A stretch of 64,000 nt of DNA, from NCBI RefSeq assembly GCF_004331155.1, contig NZ_SJNZ01000017.1, forward strand, positions 1-64,000, in the 5' to 3' direction. Below the pieces are notes generated by a model. That model was not told the DNA's origin and ran no database searches. It was given only the letters and a program-made list of their open reading frames with translations. This stretch comes from Acinetobacter terrestris (GTDB lineage Bacteria > Pseudomonadota > Gammaproteobacteria > Pseudomonadales > Moraxellaceae). How positions within the stretch are numbered: the stretch's first letter is position 1; each line of letters starts with the position of its first letter. Made by a program: the position numbers and the translations under genes. Shown one piece after another: positions 56,645 to 63,893 of the stretch.

Positions 56645-59421
56645 TCTACTGCCTCCGCTTGACAGGCTTTAATCAGGCCTCGAATTTCAGGTAAGCATGA
56701 ACCGCAATTACCCCCTGCTTTCAGGCATGCCGTGACTTGTTTTTCATCGGTGATATTTTGGCTTTTAATGGTTTCAATAATGCGGTTTTTACCGACCTTA
56801 AAGCAGCTACACACCAACGGCCCTTCATTATTGGCCATCGACATCGGTTGTCCGGCAAGTAGCGCCTTACGGTGCATGGCACTTAAGCGCTCACGCTTAA
56901 ACAGGCTCGCCACCCAATCCCGATCTGGCAAGAGTGCATAAGGCGTGATATATAAACTCGCAATCAAATGCCCATCTTTCAGCACGACACTATGGCTGAT
57001 ATGCGCGGTCTGATCTTCAATATTCAGCCATTCAAAGCTTTCATCCTGAAACGGTAACAGCTCTTTTAAATGCTCGGTGGTCTGGGTGAATTTTCTGCGG
57101 TCTGCCAGTTCATAGCGCACAGCTTTGGCCGTGGTAATTTTCGTCCACCACACCGTATTTTCAATGGAGGATTGCACAACTTTTTCAAAGCCCTGACGCA
57201 CATAAAACACGCCTTGCCACTGGCTATAAAATGGATGAATGATCACAGGCGTATGTTTAAACTCAGGTTCACCTGAAATGGCATCCACCACAGGATTGAC
57301 CACTTTACCAATACGGGCATCGGATGCGACCTGATCGTTCCAGTGAATCGGCGCAAAAACCTGTCCACGGCGAATATCGTCACTGACCGTGGCACGTAAA
57401 ACGCAGTTGCCCCACTTGGATTTGACTTCCACCAACTCCTTATCTTTGATCCCATATTTCAAGGCATCATGCGGATGGATTTCACAATACGGTTCTGCCC
57501 GATGGCTACTTAAATTTGCAGATAAACTAGTACGGCTCATGGTGTGCCATTGGTCACGGATACGCCCGGTATTTAAAACTAAAGGGAATTCTTTACAAGT
57601 TTGATTGACCGGATTAATTGCAGTAATGGCAATAAATTTAGCCTTGCGATCTGCATGGCTAAACTGCCCTTGGGCATACAACCGAGCGACTACACCCTCT
57701 TGTTGATCTTTTGTCCAAACTGGCCACTGCACCGGTTTCAGTTCGTCATATTCAACTTCTGTTAAATCTGTTAAGCCATTTAAATTAAAATAACGGAAAT
57801 TGGGCGTTTCACTTCGGTGATCGAGATCTGAATTTTGTTCAGCGGATAATCGTGCATGTTCCAAAAAGATTTCATGGCTATTGTTAAAATCAAAACCATG
57901 AAATCCCATTTTTTTTGCGATCTGACTGATCGCCCACCAATCTGCTTTTGCCTCCACTGGCTCAGCTAAAAAAGCACGCTGTCTGGAAATACGGCGTTCT
58001 GAATTGGTGACCGTGCCGTCTTTTTCGCCCCATCCTAAAGCCGGTAAAAGAACATCGGCATATTGGGTCGTGTCAGTGTCTTGGCAAATATCGGACACCA
58101 CCACAAATTCACATTTTTCTAAGGCGCGTTTCACTTGATCTGCATCGGGCAGACTCACTACTGGATTGGTGGCCATAATCCAGATGGCTTTAATCTTGCC
58201 ACTTTCCACCGCATGAAATAAATCGACTGCCTTGAAACCCGCTTGCTTGGCGATATAGGGACTTTGCCAAAAGTTTTGCCCCAGTTGCTGATGGCTCGCA
58301 TTTTCCAGTTCTAAATGCGCTGCCAACATATTGGCGAGTCCTCCTACTTCACGGCCACCCATGGCATTCGGCTGTCCAGTCATGGAAAATGGTGCAGCAC
58401 CAAGCTTGCCAATTTTCCCCGTAAATAAATGACAATTGCTAATGCTGTTGGCTTTGTTCACGCCTTGGGAAGATTGATTCACCCCCATTGAAAACAGGGT
58501 CATGACTTTTTCTGTTTGGGCAAATTTTTCATAAAATTGTTGCAGTTTTTCGAGAGAAATCCCTGTGCGATGAGCAACATCTTCAATAGATGATTCGCTT
58601 TGACTTTGTGCTAAAGCCTGTTCCAAACCTTGGGTATGTGCAGCAATAAAACTTTGATCAGCATGACAATTTTTCGATAGATACTGCAATAAGCCGTTAA
58701 ATAATGCGACATCTTGACCCGGTAAAATCGGCAAATGCAAGTCTGCTGCCTCGCAGGTACTGGTAAAACGTGGATCAATCACCACCACAAACAGGTCACG
58801 TTGCTCTTTGGCTTTCATGATGCGCTGGTACAACACCGGATGACACCATGCCGTATTTGAACCGACCAGCACCACCATCTCGGTATGTTCAAAATCTTCA
58901 TAACTTGCCGGGACAATATCTTCGCCAAAAGCACGTTTGTGTGCCGCAACCGCAGATGACATACAGAGTCTTGAATTGGTATCGATATTGGCTGTACCTA
59001 GGTAACCTTTAACGAATTTATTCACTACATAATAGTCTTCAGTCAGCAATTGCCCAGAGACGTAAAAAGCAATACTGTCACGGCCATATTGATCAATACA
59101 TTGCTGGAATTTATCGGCAATTAAATCGGTTGCTGTATTCCAGTCCGTGATTTTACGCTGGTTCTTTCGACCGAACATTGGACGGAGGACACGCGTTTCC
59201 AGCCCCAATGTATCAGCCAGATTGCTGCCTTTAATGCAGAGCTTGCCATAATTGGATGGATGCTGAATATCGCCTTCAACAGTGACTTTTTGCCCTAAAG
59301 CTGTGTCCTGTACAGTCGCAGTCACGCCACAACCCACACCACAATAGGGACAGGTGGTATTGGTGATTTTAGTCTTTATTTCTGTGGAGCTATGCAGTTC
59401 CATTACCGGGATACTAGGCAT
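56641..59421 (-). CDS. nasA: Assimilatory nitrate reductase catalytic subunit NasA
   Basis: NasA reduces nitrate to nitrite in the cytoplasm. The 926-residue protein has an N-terminal 4Fe-4S motif (CPYCGVGCGVTATV at residues 24-37, last Cys in KLCIKGS). The molybdopterin oxidoreductase domain follows (LCMSSAVAAHKRAFG, MGVNQSSQGVNK, MTGQPNAMGGREVGG). The dinucleotide-binding domain holds LNTGRIRDQWHTMSRT near 625. A C-terminal BFD-like 2Fe-2S domain (CSCFKVGKNR, GGNCGSCLPEIR, about 870-915) is typical of Klebsiella/Azotobacter NasA. No electron-donating flavoprotein or nitrite reductase is next to it. Confidence 0.95.
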   Translation of the reverse strand: MPSIPVMELHSSTEIKTKITNTTCPYCGVGCGVTATVQDTALGQKVTVEGDIQHPSNYGKLCIKGSNLADTLGLETRVLRPMFGRKNQRKITDWNTATDLIADKFQQCIDQYGRDSIAFYVSGQLLTEDYYVVNKFVKGYLGTANIDTNSRLCMSSAVAAHKRAFGEDIVPASYEDFEHTEMVVLVGSNTAWCHPVLYQRIMKAKEQRDLFVVVIDPRFTSTCEAADLHLPILPGQDVALFNGLLQYLSKNCHADQSFIAAHTQGLEQALAQSQSESSIEDVAHRTGISLEKLQQFYEKFAQTEKVMTLFSMGVNQSSQGVNKANSISNCHLFTGKIGKLGAAPFSMTGQPNAMGGREVGGLANMLAAHLELENASHQQLGQNFWQSPYIAKQAGFKAVDLFHAVESGKIKAIWIMATNPVVSLPDADQVKRALEKCEFVVVSDICQDTDTTQYADVLLPALGWGEKDGTVTNSERRISRQRAFLAEPVEAKADWWAISQIAKKMGFHGFDFNNSHEIFLEHARLSAEQNSDLDHRSETPNFRYFNLNGLTDLTEVEYDELKPVQWPVWTKDQQEGVVARLYAQGQFSHADRKAKFIAITAINPVNQTCKEFPLVLNTGRIRDQWHTMSRTSLSANLSSHRAEPYCEIHPHDALKYGIKDKELVEVKSKWGNCVLRATVSDDIRRGQVFAPIHWNDQVASDARIGKVVNPVVDAISGEPEFKHTPVIIHPFYSQWQGVFYVRQGFEKVVQSSIENTVWWTKITTAKAVRYELADRRKFTQTTEHLKELLPFQDESFEWLNIEDQTAHISHSVVLKDGHLIASLYITPYALLPDRDWVASLFKRERLSAMHRKALLAGQPMSMANNEGPLVCSCFKVGKNRIIETIKSQNITDEKQVTACLKAGGNCGSCLPEIRGLIKACQAEAVE

Positions 59422-59707
59422 ATAAATGCTCCTTTGGCTGATTCAGAAAAATGATGTATTGGAAGATGTACCCTGTGAAGATATCGTGCAATGTCATTGC
59501 ATCATGGTCGGGTTGTATTTGAGTCTGGCCACGAGAATAAATAGAATTAAAGTGCTTTTTTCCAAGGCAACATAATTGTTTTTGTTGAAGCCTGAGCCAG
59601 AAACCCATCACAAAAATCATCATAAAAATCAGGAATGCCATCTTAATGGCAACAGTAGTGCCAGAACGAAAACAACCCGTTTTATTCTGCTTAATAGGGA
59701 CAAACAC
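59414..59707 (-). CDS. Possible small membrane protein in the nasA leader
   Basis: A 97-codon frame starts at GTG 59707, five bases after AAGGAGA, and ends overlapping the nasA start by eight bases (ATGCCTAG), which would give coupled translation. One hydrophobic segment (MAFLIFMMIFVMGFWL, residues 23-38) follows a basic stretch. I know no family for it, and codon quality is mediocre. It could be a leader peptide, a real small protein or a chance frame. Confidence 0.35.
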   Translation of the reverse strand: MFVPIKQNKTGCFRSGTTVAIKMAFLIFMMIFVMGFWLRLQQKQLCCLGKKHFNSIYSRGQTQIQPDHDAMTLHDIFTGYIFQYIIFLNQPKEHLYA

Positions 59708-59766
59708 GGCCTTCTCCTTGATGAACTGAACATATGGTCTTTACTGTTATCTGCCTTAAGCAATAA

Positions 59767-59791
59767 CAACCGATCAGAACGGACATCGTTG
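59767..59791 (-). terminator. Candidate attenuator terminator in the nasA leader
   Basis: On the minus strand CAACGAT pairs with ATCGGTTG (one bulged G) around a ten-base loop and is followed by TTATTGCTT. Its 5' arm uses the loop and 3' side of the second ANTAR-type hairpin, so the two folds exclude each other. The T tract is weak. Confidence 0.4.
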
Positions 59792-59825
59792 GCCGTCTTA
59801 TAATTGAATGAGCTGTCTTTAGCTC
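59779..59825 (-). promoter_or_regulatory. Two-hairpin ANTAR-target motif in the nasA leader
   Basis: First hairpin (59810-59825): stem GAGCT/AGCTC with hexaloop AAAGAC. Second hairpin (59779-59796): stem ACGGCC/GTCCGT (one C-U mismatch) with hexaloop AACGAT. Both loops have A at position 1 and G at position 4, the rule for ANTAR protein targets. They are 13 bases apart. The first begins at about +2 of the predicted transcript. Confidence 0.65.
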
Positions 59826-59836
59826 AAATTAAATAT

Positions 59837-59853
59837 TGCAATGATTGTGCCAA
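59837..59853 (-). promoter_or_regulatory. Sigma-54-type promoter of nasA
   Basis: The minus strand reads TTGGCACAATCATTGCA, a full match to TTGGCAC-N5-TTGCA. Twelve bases after the GC puts the start at 59826, one base before the first leader hairpin. Confidence 0.8.
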
Positions 59854-60067
59854 AGTTTTTCAAAATTATATTTAGTGATTGAAAATCAAAAATAAAATAT
59901 TTATCTATCGCTTAGAGATAAAGATCAAAGTTAATCTCTTGTGTAGTTGTGGCGCCATCAGCCTTAAACTGGTGCAACTGTGCAGTTCATTTTTGATGGG
60001 TTTAAATTTTCTAAAGCGCTTAAGCGATTGTGCAAATTGTGTGATCGCCAACTTTCAGCTTTACAAG

Positions 60068-61798
60068 TTAAAAGTATCGTAACAATAAATGCCCCATGAT
60101 CAGCAGAATTAAGATCAGGGATAAATTTCGCCAAAACAGCACCGGATTTCTTTCAATCAAGGCGATTTTTTGCTGCTTGAGAAAGCGCGGATTGGGATGT
60201 TTTAAGTCATAAATAAATTCTGACAAAGCCGAATACCGCTGCGCTGCTTCAGAATGTAAAGCTTTTTGCACTGCGGCCTCAAACCAGGCAGGAATATCCG
60301 CTCTATATTGGCTCATAGGATAATAGTGCAATTTTTTTAACTGCTTTTTTGTGGTGCATTTGGCGACTTCAGTCCCATAAGGTAGTTGTTGAGTCAGCAG
60401 ATAATAGGTCAGCACCGCCAGTGAATACTGATCAGAACGGCTACCTGCCGGTTTAGCTAAAAAATATTCAGGTGCCATATAGGCGAGCGTACCTAAAGCT
60501 AAATCTGCATGCTCAGGCTGAAATTCAGCAATCCCTTTGACCGATGTTGAACCGAAATCAATGAGTTTAATTTGAGATGCAGCATTGATCATAATATTTT
60601 CAGGGCGGATATCTTGATGCAGCATTTCCAACCGATGAAATGCGTTCAGCGCTTTGGCAACCTGTTCAACAATATCTATTATTTTAGACACTTCGACTGT
60701 CTGGTTTTGCTGTTTTAACCATGCCTTAAGGCTCTGGCCTTCTATGTATTCAAAGGTTTGATAGAGATAATGCTTAGCACTGCGTTGCGGATAGGCACGC
60801 ATGACATAATCATTCTGAATACGTTTTGCCACCCACTCTTCCAAATAAAACTGCTCCATGGCATTTGGCTGTTGCTGTAAATCGGTTGCCGGGACTTTAA
60901 TGACCAAGGGCTGCTGCGAGTGTGCATCCTGAGCCAAATATAAACAGCTGCGATGATTCTGATGCAGTACCTTTTTTACCACATAATCTTCAAATAGATC
61001 GCCGGACTGCAAAGCCGGTGCCATCGGCAAATCCTTATATTGCGGATCGAAATATTCACCTGCTTGTGACGGCAATGCATCGACCTGTAAAATCTGCAGG
61101 GTTAAATTATCGGTACTGCCATTCGCCAGCGCCTTCTGTAACAGGCATTTCGCTACCTGGTTCAAGTCTTGATCTGCGGATAAAGCAGCAAGAATCTCGC
61201 TTTGATTGAGGTATTCATATACCCCATCGGTCATCAGCAGAAAAATATCTTCGGGATAAAGCTGAAGTTTCAAATAATCCACTTCTACTTTTTGCCCGAC
61301 ACCCAAGGCACGACTTAAATAACTTTCTTGAGAAGACAGCGAGATACGATGATCAGTGGTTAAATGCTCTATTTTCTGTCCCTGAATGCGATAAATGCGC
61401 GCATCACCTATATGGAATAGATGCGCTTGATCATGTTTGAGCACCAATGCACTCAAGGTGCATACATAACCGCGGTCTTTATCGAAGCGGCCCTGACTCT
61501 GCTGGGTTTGTGCAAATAGCCAGGAATTAGTGGCAGTAATGACCCGCTCGGCAGAGGTTTTTACACTCCATGATTCAGGTGTAGAAAAATAATCGTTAAT
61601 AAAACTGGATACTGCCGTTTCACTGGCGATATGACTGACATTACTGCTGCTGATGCCATCGGCAATGGCACAGACTATGCCCTTTTGTTGTAATAGGTAA
61701 TTTTCTGGCAATCCTGCGCCATGAAAATCCTGATTCATGCTTTTTTGACCTGAGTCGGTGCATTGTCCAATACGGACAGCCAGTTGTTTTTGCATCAT
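60068..61798 (-). CDS. Bifunctional PP2C phosphatase-serine/threonine kinase, membrane anchored
   Basis: This 576-residue fusion has a PP2C-type phosphatase domain at 1-250 (CAIADGISSS with a metal-binding Asp, HIGDARIYRI, LMTDGVYEY, STDNLTLQIL). A protein kinase domain follows at about 270-540 (VIKVP lysine, HQDIRPENIMI catalytic loop with Gln in place of the HRD Arg, LIDFGS, APEYF). No glycine-rich loop is recognisable, which is odd. A transmembrane helix (about 553-572) ends the chain, leaving the domains cytosolic. It lies 58 bases after the nitrite-channel gene and before nasA. A signalling role in nitrate assimilation is inferred from position only. Confidence 0.88.
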   Translation of the reverse strand: MMQKQLAVRIGQCTDSGQKSMNQDFHGAGLPENYLLQQKGIVCAIADGISSSNVSHIASETAVSSFINDYFSTPESWSVKTSAERVITATNSWLFAQTQQSQGRFDKDRGYVCTLSALVLKHDQAHLFHIGDARIYRIQGQKIEHLTTDHRISLSSQESYLSRALGVGQKVEVDYLKLQLYPEDIFLLMTDGVYEYLNQSEILAALSADQDLNQVAKCLLQKALANGSTDNLTLQILQVDALPSQAGEYFDPQYKDLPMAPALQSGDLFEDYVVKKVLHQNHRSCLYLAQDAHSQQPLVIKVPATDLQQQPNAMEQFYLEEWVAKRIQNDYVMRAYPQRSAKHYLYQTFEYIEGQSLKAWLKQQNQTVEVSKIIDIVEQVAKALNAFHRLEMLHQDIRPENIMINAASQIKLIDFGSTSVKGIAEFQPEHADLALGTLAYMAPEYFLAKPAGSRSDQYSLAVLTYYLLTQQLPYGTEVAKCTTKKQLKKLHYYPMSQYRADIPAWFEAAVQKALHSEAAQRYSALSEFIYDLKHPNPRFLKQQKIALIERNPVLFWRNLSLILILLIMGHLLLRYF

Positions 61799-61856
61799 AT
61801 GAGGCTCAATTGCATGAGATCATCCTTGATCCCGAGATGAGTAAGAATATTTCAGA

Positions 61857-62675
61857 TTAAAAAACTTTTTTCGGTGCAGTACGCACATGAGTGGTATACA
61901 AGGCCAGTCCGGTTAATGATAGACCACCGACCAAATTACCTAACGCCACAGGTAATTCATTCCAAATGAAATAATCCATGATTGAAAAGTCGCCGCCCAT
62001 CATCATGGCAAACGGGAACAGGAACATATTGACCACAGAATGTTCAAAACCCATGGCAAAAAACAGCATGACCGGCATCCACATCGCAATAAATTTACCA
62101 CTGACGGTGGTCGACATCATGGCCCCAATTACCCCCAGCGACACCATCCAGTTACATAGCATGCCTCGGATAAAAATCGTCATCCAACCGGCAAAACCGT
62201 ATTCGGCATAGCCTAAAGTCCGTGCTTCCCCGATATGCGCAATGGCCAAACCGACATTATTTGGCTCGGCAGCAAAGCCGTAGGTATAAACAATCGCCAT
62301 GAGAAAAGCCACCACCAGACAGCCTGAAAAGTTACCCAGAAAAACCAAGCCCCAGTTTTTCAAAATACGGTTCCAGGTCACGCCTGGACGTTTATCTAGC
62401 CATGCCAAAGGAGTGAGCACAAAAACTCCGGTCAATAAGTCATATCCCAGCAAATACAACATACAAAAACCCACTGGGAACAGTAGCGCACCAATCAGTG
62501 GCACGCCAGTTTGCACGGCGATGGTGACTGCAAATACTGCGGCAAGTGCCAAAATCGCACCGGCCATAAATGAGCGAATTAAAACATCGCGGGTGGCCAT
62601 ATGAAGTTTTGCTTCACCAGCATCTACCACTTTTTGTGCAAACTCTGCAGGAGCGAGATAAGACATCGCATTCAC
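61857..62675 (-). CDS. Formate/nitrite transporter (FNT) family channel
   Basis: The 272-residue protein has the six-helix FNT fold. LIRSFMAGAILALAAVFAV, LGYDLLTGVFVLTPLAWLDKR, LGNFSGCLVVAF, RGMLCNWMVSLGVIGAM and FEHSVVNMFLFPFAMM are FNT motifs. It probably conducts nitrite or nitrate-related anions, supported by its place in the nitrate cluster. The formate alternative cannot be excluded. It starts the operon with the phosphatase-kinase, behind a sigma-54-type promoter and an attenuator. Confidence 0.88.
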   Translation of the reverse strand: MNAMSYLAPAEFAQKVVDAGEAKLHMATRDVLIRSFMAGAILALAAVFAVTIAVQTGVPLIGALLFPVGFCMLYLLGYDLLTGVFVLTPLAWLDKRPGVTWNRILKNWGLVFLGNFSGCLVVAFLMAIVYTYGFAAEPNNVGLAIAHIGEARTLGYAEYGFAGWMTIFIRGMLCNWMVSLGVIGAMMSTTVSGKFIAMWMPVMLFFAMGFEHSVVNMFLFPFAMMMGGDFSIMDYFIWNELPVALGNLVGGLSLTGLALYTTHVRTAPKKVF

Positions 62676-62719
62676 CTCTTAATATATGGGTTAAAGCAAT
62701 CATTTCTTTTTCAGTAAAT

Positions 62720-62756
62720 AAAAAAGCGCCCAAGACCTATTTTAAGTCTTAGGCGC
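62720..62756 (-). terminator. Strong attenuator terminator upstream of the FNT gene
   Basis: On the minus strand GCGCCTAAGAC pairs with GTCTTGGGCGC (11 pairs, one G:U) around a nine-base loop, then six T. It ends about 45 bases before the FNT start, on the same strand, where no upstream gene needs termination. Its 5' arm overlaps the second leader hairpin. Confidence 0.85.
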
Positions 62757-62815
62757 CATTGCCCGAAATGAAATACAGCTATAATCATGTTAAATGAAAT
62801 GGCGTCGTTGCCATT
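62751..62815 (-). promoter_or_regulatory. Two-hairpin ANTAR-target motif in the FNT leader
   Basis: First hairpin (62798-62815): perfect stem AATGGC/GCCATT with hexaloop AACGAC. Second hairpin (62751-62764): stem GGGC/GCCT with hexaloop AATGGC. Both loops have A1 and G4. The linker is 33 bases, longer than in the nasA leader. Forming the second hairpin would occupy the 5' arm of the terminator. Confidence 0.65.
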
Positions 62816-62834
62816 CTTTAATGATTAACTAAAA

Positions 62835-62851
62835 AGCAAAGATCATACCAA
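62835..62851 (-). promoter_or_regulatory. Sigma-54-type promoter of the FNT-kinase operon
   Basis: The minus strand reads TTGGTATGATCTTTGCT: TGG and TTGC with the correct eight-base gap, but TAT where CAC is consensus. The predicted start is 62824, about nine bases before the first leader hairpin. Confidence 0.6.
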
Positions 62852-62927
62852 CTTTCAAAATATAATAATTTCTATTTATCTTTTCAGGTTTAAGCACTAT
62901 GAAAATATCAACTTTCAGCAAAATATA

Positions 62928-62944
62928 TTGGCACAAATAATGCA
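62928..62944 (+). promoter_or_regulatory. Sigma-54-type promoter of cynS
   Basis: TTGGCACAAATAATGCA matches TTGGCAC-N5-TTGCA at all but one position, with GG and GC ten bases apart. The predicted start near 62954 gives a leader of about 53 bases without leader hairpins. Confidence 0.65.
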
Positions 62945-63006
62945 ACTAACAATACCCATATAAGTACTTCTATATTATTTCAAATCATGCTTTAAGGAGA
63001 AAATAA

Positions 63007-63456
63007 ATGATTAGCCATCGTCAGCAAGTCACCGACATGATTATATCTGCCAAAGTTTTAAAATCGATTAAATGGTCAGATGTTGCTAAAGAAATTGGCC
63101 TGTCTAAAGAGTGGGTAACCTCGGCTTGTCTGGGACAAATGGCTTTTAATAAACAGCAGGCAGAAAAAATTGGTGAAATTTTTGACTTGAGTGATGAGGC
63201 CGTAGCATGGCTACAAATCGTACCTTATAAGGGTTCACTGCCGACAAGTGTTCCCACAGATCCATTAATTTATCGCTGGTACGAAGTGGTAAGTGTGTAT
63301 GGAACCACCATCAAAGAGCTGATTCATGAAGAGTTTGGCGATGGAATTATGAGTGCAATTGATTTTAGTATGGATATTCAGCGCGAAAACAATCCGAATG
63401 GTGATCGGGTTAATGTGGTGCTTTCCGGAAAATTCCTGCCCTATAAAAGTTATTGA
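63007..63456 (+). CDS. cynS: Cyanate hydratase (cyanase) CynS
   Basis: Cyanase turns cyanate and bicarbonate into carbon dioxide and carbamate, releasing ammonium as a nitrogen source. The 149 residues start with a helix-turn-helix-like domain (WSDVAKEIGLSKEWVTSACLG). The catalytic domain ends in YRWYEVVSVYGTTIKELIHEEF and GDGIMSAIDF. Arg90, Glu93 and Ser116 occupy the positions of the E. coli catalytic Arg96, Glu99 and Ser122. AAGGAG lies upstream of the ATG. It is divergent from the FNT operon. Confidence 0.97.
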   Translation: MISHRQQVTDMIISAKVLKSIKWSDVAKEIGLSKEWVTSACLGQMAFNKQQAEKIGEIFDLSDEAVAWLQIVPYKGSLPTSVPTDPLIYRWYEVVSVYGTTIKELIHEEFGDGIMSAIDFSMDIQRENNPNGDRVNVVLSGKFLPYKSY

Positions 63457-63470
63457 TTAAAGAACTCGAC

Positions 63471-63502
63471 TGAAAAGCTATTTTAAAATGGCTTTTTTTG
63501 AC
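63471..63502 (+). terminator. Intrinsic terminator of cynS
   Basis: AAAAGCTA pairs with TGGCTTTT and is followed by further T residues, 15 bases after the stop. Confidence 0.7.
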
Positions 63503-63893
63503 TGATTCTTTCAATTCGACAAAATAAAATCATTAAACAATTTAATTCATCATATAGCCAGATAATTATTAAAATATTAGTGCTCGTTCGTTAAAAGAAC
63601 TTAAGTATATTTTCTATTTATCTCACTTAACTCTTTATTCAAAATAAAAAATAGACCCAGTTTATTTAATAACTAATCAGACACTGATTATGATTTAGAT
63701 CAAATCCAGTATAAAAATAAAGCTATTAAAAAATATAAAAATTAAATCTCATTTAAAAATGTAGAAATAAATATCAGCATGGCTCATTTGAAATTTCTGA
63801 TGTGAATAAAAAAACTACAGTATTTATATAAATGCTGTAGTTTTAATGAATAGCGCGATGGGCTTAACCCGCATCATAATGATGCCAATTGAA
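63503..63893. other. Convergent intergenic region at the right end
   Basis: About 390 AT-rich bases with no open frame of note. The right side holds the terminator of the edge gene at 63807-63844. I see nothing else. Confidence 0.5.
63807..63844 (-). terminator. Intrinsic terminator of the right-edge gene
   Basis: Arms AAAACTACAG and CTGTAGTTTT surround an AT-rich centre. On the minus strand seven T follow. Confidence 0.8.

Larger units (their letters stand above)
59708..60067. other. Regulatory region between the kinase gene and nasA
   Basis: It holds the nasA leader hairpins (59767-59825), the sigma-54-type promoter (59837-59853) and about 200 bases beyond it where an activator such as NtrC would bind. 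A short inverted GCGAT/ATCGC pair occurs at 60024-60048. No convincing NtrC site (TGCACC-N5-GGTGCA) was found, only half-sites near 59990. Confidence 0.55.
62676..63006. other. Divergent control region between the FNT channel and cynS
   Basis: 331 bases carry two divergent sigma-54-type promoters (62835-62851 minus, 62928-62944 plus), a two-hairpin ANTAR-type leader and a strong terminator for the minus-strand gene. About 75 bases separate the promoters. No clear activator site was found. Confidence 0.65.

Noticed and set aside
59970-60048. NtrC enhancer sites upstream of nasA
   Set aside because: Only half-sites (TGCAC-like) are present. No full TGCACC-N5-GGTGCA palindrome was found, so none is annotated.
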